NCBI GenBank assembly: GCA_944392385.1
Contig: CALXWL010000007.1
Location: 1-43,239, forward strand
Reading direction: 5' to 3'
Origin: an uncultured Clostridia bacterium
Lineage (GTDB): Bacteria; Bacillota; Clostridia; TANB77; CAG-508
Length of the DNA stretch: 43,239 nucleotides
Shown here: piece by piece, positions 33,744 through 42,400 of the stretch
Layout: the number at the start of each line of letters is the position of its first letter
Position numbering within the stretch: position 1 is the stretch's first letter
The notes under the pieces: generated by a model
Seen by the model: only the letters and a program-made list of their open reading frames with translations
Databases searched by the model: none
What the model was told of the DNA's origin: nothing
Program-made: the position numbers and the translations under genes

Positions 33744-34859
33744 ATGAAAAGTAATGAAAATAAAGAATTAATAATGGCAATCGAAGAATTAGAAAAAGAA
33801 AGAGGAATAAATAAAGAATATTTATTAGAATCACTAGAAGTAGCACTTGCATCAGCATACAAAAAAAATTTTGATTCTGCTGAAAACGTAAAAATAGAAA
33901 TGGATAGTGTAACAGGAGAAATTCATATTTATGCACAAAAACAAGTAGTAGAAAAGGTGGAAAATGATAAACTTCAAATATCTTTAGCAGATGCAAGACA
34001 AATTGAAAAGAAAGCAGAAATAGGAGATATTATAAATATTGAAACAAAACCAAAAGATTTTGGAAGAATTGCTGCGCAAGCTGCTAAGCAACATATAGTT
34101 CAAAAAGTAAGAGAAGCAGAAAGAAATATGATATTTAATGAATATAATGATAGAAAAGGAGAAATTGTAACAGGTATTATACAAAAAGCAGATAAAGGAA
34201 CAGTTATTTTAGATCTAGGAAAATTGGAAGGAATAATGCCTTTAAAAGAACAAATACCAACAGAAACCTACAGAGTAAATGATAAAATTAAAGCATATGT
34301 TTTGAGCGTAGAAAAAGGAGTAAAAGGAGTTCCACAAGTACTAGTTACAAGAAGTCATCCAGATGTTATAAAAAAACTATTTGAATTAGAAATACCAGAA
34401 ATATATGAAGGACTAATAGAAGTAAAAGCAGTATCAAGAGACCCAGGAAATAGAAGTAAAGTAGCAGTATATTCAAAAAATCCAGATATTGATCCTGTTG
34501 GTTCTTGTGTAGGTCCAAAAGGAATAAGAATTCAAAATATAATAAATGAAATGAATGGAGAAAAAATAGATGTTATAGAATGGAATGAAGATCCAGCAAC
34601 ATTTATATGTTCAGCATTATTACCAGCACATGTAATGGCAATAGATATAAAAGAAGATGAAAAATTTGCACAAGTCATAGTTCCAGATGAAGAATTATCT
34701 TTAGCAATTGGTAAAGGAGGACAAAATGCACGTTTAGCAGTTAAGCTTACAAACTGGAAAATTGACATAAAAAGTGAAACACAATATAGAGAACTAATGG
34801 CATATGAAGAAAACAAAAAAGAGCAAGAAACAAAAACAGAAGAAGGAAATGATGAATAA
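33744..34859 (+). CDS. nusA: Transcription elongation/termination factor NusA
   Basis: A 371-residue protein. The ATG at 33744 is preferred over the in-frame TTG at 33717, because the GGGAGG site lies between them. The N-terminal RNA-polymerase-binding domain (EKERGINKEYLLESLEVALA), S1 domain (EIVTGIIQKADKGTVILDLG) and KH domains (VGSCVGPKGIRIQNIINEMN, LAIGKGGQNARLAVKLT) are visible in order. There are no acidic C-terminal repeats, as normal in Firmicutes. Its stop overlaps the next start (TAATG). Confidence 0.95.
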   Translation: MKSNENKELIMAIEELEKERGINKEYLLESLEVALASAYKKNFDSAENVKIEMDSVTGEIHIYAQKQVVEKVENDKLQISLADARQIEKKAEIGDIINIETKPKDFGRIAAQAAKQHIVQKVREAERNMIFNEYNDRKGEIVTGIIQKADKGTVILDLGKLEGIMPLKEQIPTETYRVNDKIKAYVLSVEKGVKGVPQVLVTRSHPDVIKKLFELEIPEIYEGLIEVKAVSRDPGNRSKVAVYSKNPDIDPVGSCVGPKGIRIQNIINEMNGEKIDVIEWNEDPATFICSALLPAHVMAIDIKEDEKFAQVIVPDEELSLAIGKGGQNARLAVKLTNWKIDIKSETQYRELMAYEENKKEQETKTEEGNDE

Positions 34860-35143
34860 TGACAAAAGCCTTTCAAAGGAAGTGCATGGCATGTAATGCT
34901 AAAAAGAATAAATATAGTCTAATTAGAATAGTAAGAATTAAAAATGGCGAAATTCTTATTGATAAAACAGGAAAGCTAGATGGACGAGGAGCATATATAT
35001 GTAATGATATAAAATGTTTAGAAAAAGTAATTAAAACAAATAGAATTGGAAGAATTCTAAAAAGCAATATAGATAAAAAAATTTATGAAGATATAAGGGG
35101 TGTAATTATTGATAACGAGGAACACAATCAAAATAACAAGTAA
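34859..35143 (+). CDS. rnpM: RNA-binding protein YlxR/RnpM
   Basis: A 94-residue basic protein with the DUF448 signature: RKCMACNAKKNKYSLIRIVR, then KLDGRGAYICNDIKCLEKVI and RIGRILKSNI. In Bacillus this protein binds RNase P RNA and modulates its activity. It overlaps nusA by four bases. The L7Ae-like gene (ylxQ) that often lies between it and infB is missing here. Confidence 0.9.
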   Translation: MTKAFQRKCMACNAKKNKYSLIRIVRIKNGEILIDKTGKLDGRGAYICNDIKCLEKVIKTNRIGRILKSNIDKKIYEDIRGVIIDNEEHNQNNK

Positions 35144-35166
35144 AAATTATTTAGGAGGTGATATTA

Positions 35167-38091
35167 ATGGGTAATAAAACAAAAATTCATGAAATAGCAA
35201 AAAAAATGGGATTATCAAGCAAAGAGGTATTAGAAAAAGCACATGCTTTAGGTATAGAGGTATCATCACACTTAAGTGGTGTTGACGAACAAGATGCAAA
35301 AAAAATAGAAGAAAGTTTAAAAACGGCTACTAACAATACTGAAGAAAATCCAAAAAAGCAAAAAGAGAAAAAACCTAAAAAAGAAGTAAAAGAAGAACCA
35401 GTAATAATTAGAAGACAAGTAATTTTAGAAGAAGATGAAGAGAAAAATAAAAAAATAAAAAAACAAGAAAATGCTAGAAATCAAGATGTTGGAGTTGTAG
35501 AACGTGATAGAAATAAAGACTATAATATTGTATACAGAAATAAACAAACAAAGCCTCTTACTGTAAGTGAATTATTTGGAAAAAAAGAAGAAGTTGTAGA
35601 AGTAAAGCCGGTAGAACAAAAAGAAGTAGAAGAAAGCAAAGTAGAGCCAAAGCTTGAGCAAAATAAATTGAATAAAAATGACCAAAATAAAAATTATAAT
35701 AAAGAAAATCAGAATAGAAATTATAATAATAGAGAAAATAAAAATTATAATAACAATAACTATAATAATAACAATTATAATAATCAAAGAAAGTCATTTA
35801 ATAATCAAGATAACAGAAATTACAATAAAAATAATAACTCAAATAACAATGCACACAATGGATTTAGACAAGATAGGGAGAATAATAGAAAATTTAATAA
35901 TAAAAACAATAATTTTAACAAAGATAGACAAGGAAACCATAACAATAGACCATATAACAATAGAAACAATAACAATTACAACAGACCAAATAGATCATTA
36001 GATGAAAGAGGAATAGAGAAAAATATTAAAAACATAATGTCTGCTGATATTGGAGAAAAAGAGAATGTAAGAGAATATTCAAATAAAGCAATAGATAAAC
36101 AGAAAAACAATAACAAATATGATGAAAACAGAAGTAATAAGAAAAATAAAGGAAGAAGAAATAATTATGAAGAAATAAGCCATCATAAACTAAAAGACCT
36201 AAAACAAGAAAGAGGACTTTCAGGAATGTTTGATGAAGGTACTATGCTAGATTACTATGACTTAACAACAGCAAGAGGAAAGAAAAGTAAGAAGAAAAAC
36301 AATAATCAAGAAGAAAGAAATAAACAAAAAATATTCCAATTAACTGAAATAACAATACCAGAAACAATTACAGTAAAAGACCTAAGTACAGAATTAAAGA
36401 AAACAAGTAGTGAGATAATAAAAAAACTATTTGGATATGGAATAATGGCAACAATCAATAACGAAATAGATTTTGATACAGCATTCTTAATAGCACAAGA
36501 ATTTGGAATAACTGCAAATAAAAAAGAAGTTGTAACAGATGAAGATATATTATTTGATGATAGTGAGGATAATCCAGAAGATTTAAAACCAAGACCACCA
36601 GTAATAGTAGTAATGGGTCATGTAGACCATGGAAAAACATCATTATTAGATGCTGTAAGGTCTACAAATGTAATCGAAGGAGAAGCAGGAGGAATTACAC
36701 AACATATAGGTGCATACAAAGTAAAAGTAAATGATAGAGAAATAACATTTTTAGATACACCAGGACACGAAGCATTTACATCAATGCGTGCAAGAGGTGC
36801 ACAAATAACAGATATAGCAATACTAGTAGTAGCTGCAAATGATGGAGTAATGCCTCAAACAATAGAAGCAATAAATCATGCAAAAGCTGCTGGAATACCA
36901 ATCATTGTAGCAATTAATAAAATAGATGTTGAAGGTGCAAATATAGATAGAGTAAAACAAGAACTAATGGAATATGAATTAGTACCAGAAGAATGGGGAG
37001 GAGACACAATATTTGTTCCAATTTCAGCAAAGAAAAAACAAAATATAGAAACACTATTAGAAATGGTATTACTAGTAGCAGATATGAAAGAACTTAAAGC
37101 AAACCCTAAAAAACAGGCAAAAGGTGTTGTAATAGAAGCAAAACTAGATAAAACAAAAGGTGCAGTTGCAACAATGCTTGTACAACGTGGTACACTAGAC
37201 GTAGGAGACACAATCTTAGTAGGTTCTACAATAGGTAGAATAAGAACAATGACAGATGAAAAAGGTAAAAAACTAAAAAAAGCAGGACCATCAACACCAG
37301 TTGAAATAACAGGATTTACAGAAGTACCAGAAGCAGGAGAAACATTCTATGAAGTAAAAGATGAAAAAACTGCAAAACACTTAATGGAAAAGAGAAAACG
37401 TCAAGCAAGGGATAAAGCTTTAAATGCTACAAATAGAGTAACATTAGATGATTTATTTAATCAAATTTCAAAAGGTAACTTAAAACAATTAAATATTATA
37501 GTAAAGGCAGATGTACAAGGCTCTGTAGAAGCAGTAAAACAGTCATTAGAAAAACTATCTAATGACCAAGTTAAAGTAAAAGTAATACATGCAAATGTTG
37601 GAGCAGTAACAGAAACAGATGTTACACTTGCAAAGGTTTCAAACGCTATAATAATAGCATTTAATGTAAGACCAGAACCACTTGCAAAAGATATGGCAGA
37701 AAAAGATAATGTAGAAATAAAAATATACTCTGTAATTTACAATGCAATAGAAGACGTAGAAGCAGCAATGAAAGGAATGCTAGACCCAGTATATAAAGAA
37801 GTTATTATAGGAAATGCAGAAGTAAGACAAATATTTAAAATATCAAATGTAGGAACAATTGCAGGATGCTATGTAACAACAGGAAAAGTAGCAAGAAACG
37901 CTGGAGTAAGAGTATTAAGAAATAATGTTGTAATACATGAAGGAAAATTAATCTCATTAAAAAGAATGAAGGATGATGCAAAAGAAGTAGCAGCAGGGTA
38001 TGAATGTGGTGTGCAACTTGAAAACTTTAATGACATACAAGAAGGAGATATTATTGAGGCTTTTGTTATGGAGCAAATTAAGGAAAATTAA
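35167..38091 (+). CDS. infB: Translation initiation factor IF-2 with a long Asn-rich disordered insert
   Basis: A 974-residue protein. The ATG at 35167 follows AGGAGGTGA; an earlier in-frame start at 35158 overlaps that site. Residues about 3-54 are a first IF2-N domain ([20 protein letters not shown]). Residues about 55-165 are charged. Residues about 168-278 are dominated by Asn, Tyr, Arg and Lys ([15 protein letters not shown]). A second IF2-N domain lies near 385-440. The GTPase domain starts near 477 ([40 protein letters not shown]), followed by domains II-IV. IF-2 positions initiator tRNA on the ribosome. Confidence 0.96.
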   Translation: MGNKTKIHEIAKKMGLSSKEVLEKAHALGIEVSSHLSGVDEQDAKKIEESLKTATNNTEENPKKQKEKKPKKEVKEEPVIIRRQVILEEDEEKNKKIKKQENARNQDVGVVERDRNKDYNIVYRNKQTKPLTVSELFGKKEEVVEVKPVEQKEVEESKVEPKLEQNKLNKNDQNKNYNKENQNRNYNNRENKNYNNNNYNNNNYNNQRKSFNNQDNRNYNKNNNSNNNAHNGFRQDRENNRKFNNKNNNFNKDRQGNHNNRPYNNRNNNNYNRPNRSLDERGIEKNIKNIMSADIGEKENVREYSNKAIDKQKNNNKYDENRSNKKNKGRRNNYEEISHHKLKDLKQERGLSGMFDEGTMLDYYDLTTARGKKSKKKNNNQEERNKQKIFQLTEITIPETITVKDLSTELKKTSSEIIKKLFGYGIMATINNEIDFDTAFLIAQEFGITANKKEVVTDEDILFDDSEDNPEDLKPRPPVIVVMGHVDHGKTSLLDAVRSTNVIEGEAGGITQHIGAYKVKVNDREITFLDTPGHEAFTSMRARGAQITDIAILVVAANDGVMPQTIEAINHAKAAGIPIIVAINKIDVEGANIDRVKQELMEYELVPEEWGGDTIFVPISAKKKQNIETLLEMVLLVADMKELKANPKKQAKGVVIEAKLDKTKGAVATMLVQRGTLDVGDTILVGSTIGRIRTMTDEKGKKLKKAGPSTPVEITGFTEVPEAGETFYEVKDEKTAKHLMEKRKRQARDKALNATNRVTLDDLFNQISKGNLKQLNIIVKADVQGSVEAVKQSLEKLSNDQVKVKVIHANVGAVTETDVTLAKVSNAIIIAFNVRPEPLAKDMAEKDNVEIKIYSVIYNAIEDVEAAMKGMLDPVYKEVIIGNAEVRQIFKISNVGTIAGCYVTTGKVARNAGVRVLRNNVVIHEGKLISLKRMKDDAKEVAAGYECGVQLENFNDIQEGDIIEAFVMEQIKEN

Positions 38092-38131
38092 TAAATAATA
38101 AAAAAGTGAATAATTTTTTGTGAGGTGAACT

Positions 38132-38497
38132 ATGCAAAGGAATACAAATTCAAATAGAATGGGTAGAGTAAATGAGGAATTAAAAAGAGAATTGAGTAAT
38201 ATAATTAATTATGAAGTTAAGAATTCTAATGTTACGGGTATGATTAGTGTTACTAAAGTAAAAACATCACCAGATTTAAAGTATGCTAGGGTTAGTGTAA
38301 GTATATTAAACTCAAAAAATATAAAGCAAACTTTGGCTGGATTAAAGGCTGCTTCAGGGTTTATTAGAAGTAGAATAGCCGAGAAGATGAATTTAAGGGT
38401 AACACCAGAATTTGTATTCGAATTAGATGATAGCTTAGTATATGGTGAAAAAATTGATACAATATTAGAAAAAATAATGAAGGATATAAAACCTTAA
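38132..38497 (+). CDS. rbfA: Ribosome-binding factor A
   Basis: A 121-residue KH-fold protein needed for late 30S maturation. RMGRVNEELKRELSNIINYE, ISVTKVKTSPDLKYARVSVS and LKAASGFIRSRIAEKMNLRV are characteristic. It starts 40 bases after infB with a GAGGTGA site, in the usual order, and has normal length. Confidence 0.95.
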   Translation: MQRNTNSNRMGRVNEELKRELSNIINYEVKNSNVTGMISVTKVKTSPDLKYARVSVSILNSKNIKQTLAGLKAASGFIRSRIAEKMNLRVTPEFVFELDDSLVYGEKIDTILEKIMKDIKP

Positions 38498-38564
38498 GTT
38501 AAAGTCTAACTTTACTTAGAAATTCTAAAGAAGAGCCATATTATGGCAGAAAAGAGAGGGAATA

Positions 38565-39527
38565 ATGACATTAGATAATATTAAAGAAGAAATATGTAGT
38601 GCTAAAAATATAGTTATATTAACACATGATGTTCCAGATGGAGATGCTATAGGTAGTAGTTTAGCAATGTATATAGGGCTAAAACAATTAGGAAAAGATG
38701 TAGATGTAGTTATACCAAAATATTCAAAGACTTATAAGTTTTTACCTTTTACTGATGAAATTAAAGAAAAAGGTAGAGTAGAAAACTATGATTTAGCTAT
38801 AGCATTAGATTGTGGTGATATAAAAAGATTAAATGGATTTGCAAGCTATTTTGAGTACGCAAATTGCAAAATATCAATAGATCATCATGAAGCAAATACA
38901 ATGTTTGCAGACTATAATTTTGTAGATCCTACTGCACCAGCGTGTAGTCAAATATTAATTACAGTATTAAAAGCATTAAAAATTGAAATTACAAAAGATA
39001 TAGGAACATGTTTACTTACAGGAGTAATTACAGATACAGGAGGATTCAAATATAAAAGTGTAAAGCCAGAAACATTTGAATTTGCTGCAGAACTTTTGTC
39101 AAAAGGAGTAAATGTATCAGATATATATAGAAAAGTTTTACAATCAATTCCAGTAGAAAAATTTGAATTAAGAAAAATAGCAATAAATAGAATAGAATTA
39201 CTAGAAGATGGGAAAATATCATTTACATATATAACAAAAAAAGATGAAGAGCAAACAAAATGTGATGACCATGATGGAATTGTAGAAATAGGTAGAGATA
39301 TAGAAGGAGTAGAGGTGTCTATATTCTTACGAGAAGTAGAAGAAGATACTTATAAAATATCATTAAGGTCAAATGATTATGTAAATGTATCAGATATATG
39401 TTTATTATTCAATGGAGGAGGACATATGAGAGCAGCAGGGGGAACAATTAATGGTACCTTTGATAAAGTAAAAGAAAGAATAGTTTCAGAATGTAAAAAA
39501 CATATTGATACTATTTCTAACGAATAA
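38565..39527 (+). CDS. nrnA: Bifunctional oligoribonuclease/PAP phosphatase NrnA (DHH family)
   Basis: A 320-residue DHH/DHHA1 phosphoesterase that degrades very short RNAs and pAp. The motifs are LTHDVPDGDAIGSSLAMYIG, the DHH box in ISIDHHEAN near residue 105, GVITDTGGFKYKS, and the C-terminal GGGHMRAAGG of the DHHA1 domain. It lies between rbfA and truB, its common position in Firmicutes. The gap before it (38498-38564) has a small AGCCATA/TATGGC hairpin. Confidence 0.92.
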   Translation: MTLDNIKEEICSAKNIVILTHDVPDGDAIGSSLAMYIGLKQLGKDVDVVIPKYSKTYKFLPFTDEIKEKGRVENYDLAIALDCGDIKRLNGFASYFEYANCKISIDHHEANTMFADYNFVDPTAPACSQILITVLKALKIEITKDIGTCLLTGVITDTGGFKYKSVKPETFEFAAELLSKGVNVSDIYRKVLQSIPVEKFELRKIAINRIELLEDGKISFTYITKKDEEQTKCDDHDGIVEIGRDIEGVEVSIFLREVEEDTYKISLRSNDYVNVSDICLLFNGGGHMRAAGGTINGTFDKVKERIVSECKKHIDTISNE

Positions 39528-39532
39528 AAAAA

Positions 39533-39576
39533 TTAAAGAGCATTGAGAGAAATATATTACTCCTTTGCTCTTAATC
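39533..39576 (+). promoter_or_regulatory. Intergenic hairpin between nrnA and truB
   Basis: ATTAA(A)GAGCA pairs with TGCTCTTAAT, a 10-bp stem with one bulge around a 20-base loop. No T-run follows, so it is probably an mRNA-processing or stability element rather than a terminator. Confidence 0.4.
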
Positions 39577-39592
39577 TATAAAGGAAGATAGT

Positions 39593-40474
39593 ATGAATGG
39601 AATTTTAATAATAGATAAACCAAAAGGTTATACATCACATGATGTAATAAATATTTTAAGAAAAGAACTAAATACGAAAAAAATAGGACATACAGGCACG
39701 CTAGACCCAAATGCAACTGGTGTTCTTCCAATTTTAGTAGGACAAGCTACCAAAATTTCTAAATATCTTATAGAACATGATAAAACATATATTGCAGAAC
39801 TTAAATTAGGAGAAAAAAGTTTAACTGGTGATACAGAAGGAGAAATTATACAAAAGAAAGTTGTACCCAATCTAACAAATAAAACAGTTGAAAATGTACT
39901 AAAATCATTTATTGGAAAGCAAAAACAAATACCACCAATATATTCTGCTGTAAAAATAAATGGCAAAAAGGCATATGAGTATGCAAGGAAAAATCAAAAT
40001 ATAGAATTAGAACCAAGAGAAATTGAAATTAAGAAAATAGAGTTAATATCTTTCGAAAATGATATAGTAACATACAAGGTAACTTGTACAAAAGGAACAT
40101 ATATAAGAGCATTATGTCAAGATATAGCTGAAAAATTAGGAACAGTAGGCCTAATGCAAAACTTATGTAGAACACAAGTAGATAATTTTAACATAGAAAA
40201 TGCTGTTACATTAGAAGAAATAAGGCAAAAAGGTTTAGGGGCAATAGAAGGAAAGATAATATCAATAGAAAATGTATTTTGCAAAAACAAACGAATAACT
40301 TTAAAAACAAGAGAAACTCAAGCTTTCTTAAATGGAGTACAGTTATTAAATCAAAATGAAGATGGTGTATATAGAATATATGATGAAACGCAATTTTTAG
40401 GGCTAGGAACAATAAAAAATAATTTATTAAAAAGAGACGTCATAGTTATTGACAATCATACAAATAATGTATAG
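39593..40474 (+). CDS. truB: tRNA pseudouridine(55) synthase TruB
   Basis: A 293-residue enzyme making pseudouridine in the tRNA T-loop. The catalytic Asp38 lies in HTGTLDPNATGVLP; KPKGYTSHDVIN, IPPIYSAVKINGKKAYEYAR and CTKGTYIRALCQDI also match. The C-terminal PUA-like region is shorter and divergent (ITLKTRETQAFLNGVQLL). ribF, which usually follows truB in this cluster, is not present; a membrane protein gene follows instead. Confidence 0.95.
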   Translation: MNGILIIDKPKGYTSHDVINILRKELNTKKIGHTGTLDPNATGVLPILVGQATKISKYLIEHDKTYIAELKLGEKSLTGDTEGEIIQKKVVPNLTNKTVENVLKSFIGKQKQIPPIYSAVKINGKKAYEYARKNQNIELEPREIEIKKIELISFENDIVTYKVTCTKGTYIRALCQDIAEKLGTVGLMQNLCRTQVDNFNIENAVTLEEIRQKGLGAIEGKIISIENVFCKNKRITLKTRETQAFLNGVQLLNQNEDGVYRIYDETQFLGLGTIKNNLLKRDVIVIDNHTNNV

Positions 40475-40509
40475 AATAAAGATAAATAATTAATAAGGAG
40501 GAACAAAAG

Positions 40510-40971
40510 ATGTTTGGTTACTTTATTACAACACTTGCAGCAATTTTTTGGGTTTTTAGAGTAATAGTTGCACTAATGTATACAGCAGAAGCAGAATTTC
40601 CTATTGTACCAATTAATATGACATTTGAGATAATAATGTTATTTGTAACTTTTGTATGCATAATACTTGTGGCAAAAAGAAAAATGATTGGAGCTGTAGT
40701 ATATTTAATTGCACAATGTGCATATTTTGGAGTAGATGCGTATAAATCTATAGAAACTATTATAGAAGGACAACCTCAAACAGCAAATTATATAACTTTA
40801 TTTATATCAATCATAGCTGTAATAATACCAGTACTTGCAATAATGAATATTGGTTTGAGTAGTGGAAAGAAAAGTAGCATGCGAAATAGAAAGACAGATT
40901 GGTTCTATGGAACAACTGACTATGATAGGAAATTTGATGATAGAGCAGATAAAAATCAATATAAATTTTAA
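40510..40971 (+). CDS. Small membrane protein of unknown function
   Basis: A 153-residue protein with an AAGGAGGAAC site. Three or four hydrophobic segments are seen: about 3-23, 35-54, 58-76 (weaker) and 95-117. A charged tail (KTDWFYGTTDYDRKFDDRAD) follows and is probably cytoplasmic. The Trp/Tyr/Asp-rich tail looks more conserved than a random tail would, and may be a binding motif. I do not recognise the family. It starts 35 bases after truB and could be the last gene of that operon. Confidence 0.7.
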   Translation: MFGYFITTLAAIFWVFRVIVALMYTAEAEFPIVPINMTFEIIMLFVTFVCIILVAKRKMIGAVVYLIAQCAYFGVDAYKSIETIIEGQPQTANYITLFISIIAVIIPVLAIMNIGLSSGKKSSMRNRKTDWFYGTTDYDRKFDDRADKNQYKF

Positions 40972-41035
40972 TGCTTACAAAGTTTTATCTATTGCAAAGT
41001 GTTTATAATCCGTAAAATTGAAAAATTTTTTTAGT

Positions 41036-41100
41036 TTTACAACAACATTACAATTTTATTACATTTTTATTACATTTATATTACATTTTAGCATTTTATA
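41036..41100. repeat. 11-bp phased ATTACA repeat upstream of the FIST gene
   Basis: ATTACA occurs at 41047, 41058, 41069 and 41080, exactly 11 bp apart, with a variant TTTACA at 41036 on the same register. T-tracts of three to five bases follow each copy, so they recur on one face of the helix. Confidence 0.7.
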
Positions 41101-41129
41101 TTGTTATAAAGAAATACTATTGTTATAAT
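41101..41129 (+). promoter_or_regulatory. Promoter of the FIST-domain gene
   Basis: TTGTTA (41101-41106), a 17-bp spacer and TGTTATAAT with -10 at 41124-41129. A second TGTGTATAAT (-10 at 41135-41140) could serve as an alternative. Confidence 0.6.
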
Positions 41130-41161
41130 TTGTGTATAATAAAATACGAAGGAGGATTGTT

Positions 41162-42328
41162 ATGTTAAAATCAAATGTAACATGGAGCACACACAAAGAT
41201 AGTTATACACAAGGAAAAGAAGCTGCAGAAAAAGCAGTTGTAGATTTAATGCAAACAAAAGTTGCATTCTTATATACATCAGTAGATTGTGATGTATGCA
41301 AAGTATTAGAAGGAGCAAAATCTGAATTAGGAACAGCACCAATTATAGGATGTACATCTAGTGCAGGAATAATTGTACCAGATGGATTTATTTCATCTGA
41401 AAATGGATTCACAGGAATATTAGCATTAGGTGATCCAGACATGGAAGTAGGAGTAGCAAGTTCTGAAAGAGGAAAAGACCCAAGAGAAACAGGAAGAAAA
41501 GTTGCAATGGAAGCTATGGCAAAAGTAGGAAGAACAGATGCACCTTCATATTTTTATATGGTAGCTTCACCTGCAGAAGAAGAATTTTATATTAAAGGAA
41601 TTGAAGATGTTATTGGAAGAGTACCTGTATTTGGTGGAAGTGCAGCAGATAATACAGTTGAGGGAAAATGGAGCATTTATACAAATGATAAAATCTTTTC
41701 AGATGGTGTAGCAGTAGCATTTTTCTATACTGACAAAGAAATGAAAAATGTATATACAGGAGAATATCATGAAACAACAAATTCTGGAGTAATTACAAAA
41801 ATAAAAGGAAATAGAACATTAGTTGAAATTGATGGAGTACCTGCTATAGAAAAATATGCTGCTTGGACAGGCAAAAAAATGGAAGATTTAGAAGGAAATA
41901 ATTTATTAGTTTCAACAATAACAGAACCACTAGGTGTAAAAGATAGACTAGGGGATTTAGTAGCAATTCGTCACCCAATGTTTGGAAACAAGGATGGCTC
42001 TATGAATATAGGAGCTAACTTAGCAGTAAACACAGCAGTTATTCAAATGGAAGCAACTGTTGATGAACTAATATCTTCAACAGGAAAAACAATGAAAGAA
42101 TTAAACCAAGAAATGAATGGAGATATTGGAGCATATTTATTAGTTCATTGCGGAGGAAGAAGATTAGGAATTGGCGATAGAATTGACGAAGTATCAAAAT
42201 TATTAAAGAAACAATCAAATGGAGTTCCTTTTATCGCAATATTTACATTTGGTGAATATGGTGTAAAAGACCATGGAGCTAATACAACAGGAGGTTTAAT
42301 GCTATCATTTACAGCATTCGGTAAATGA
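41162..42328 (+). CDS. FIST-domain sensory protein
   Basis: A 388-residue cytoplasmic protein. The ATG at 41162 follows GAAGGAGG; an upstream in-frame GTG at 41132 lies within promoter sequence. The N-terminal FIST domain has PIIGCTSSAGIIVPDGFISS and GRVPVFGGSAADN. The C-terminal FIST_C domain has EIDGVPAIEKYAAWTGKKME and LLVHCGGRRLGIG near residue 330. FIST domains are thought to bind small ligands, possibly amino acids, and are often linked to signalling modules. This one stands alone, with no kinase, GGDEF or chemotaxis domain. It precedes an aldehyde dehydrogenase gene by 72 bases. Confidence 0.85.
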   Translation: MLKSNVTWSTHKDSYTQGKEAAEKAVVDLMQTKVAFLYTSVDCDVCKVLEGAKSELGTAPIIGCTSSAGIIVPDGFISSENGFTGILALGDPDMEVGVASSERGKDPRETGRKVAMEAMAKVGRTDAPSYFYMVASPAEEEFYIKGIEDVIGRVPVFGGSAADNTVEGKWSIYTNDKIFSDGVAVAFFYTDKEMKNVYTGEYHETTNSGVITKIKGNRTLVEIDGVPAIEKYAAWTGKKMEDLEGNNLLVSTITEPLGVKDRLGDLVAIRHPMFGNKDGSMNIGANLAVNTAVIQMEATVDELISSTGKTMKELNQEMNGDIGAYLLVHCGGRRLGIGDRIDEVSKLLKKQSNGVPFIAIFTFGEYGVKDHGANTTGGLMLSFTAFGK

Positions 42329-42400
42329 AGAGCAGGGAAAAAACCACAACCCAATAAAAATTGTGAATATGAAACTAATAATATAAAGGAGGAATCTAGT

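Noticed and set aside
35678-36001. Overlapping + strand frame of almost only Ile, Thr, Lys and Glu
   Set aside because: It is the shifted reading of the Asn-rich AAT/AAC repeats in infB, with no binding site of its own.
41036-41100. Possible CRISPR array
   Set aside because: The repeat unit is 6 bp in an 11-bp period with no spacers and no cas genes. No CRISPR-like repeats were seen elsewhere.
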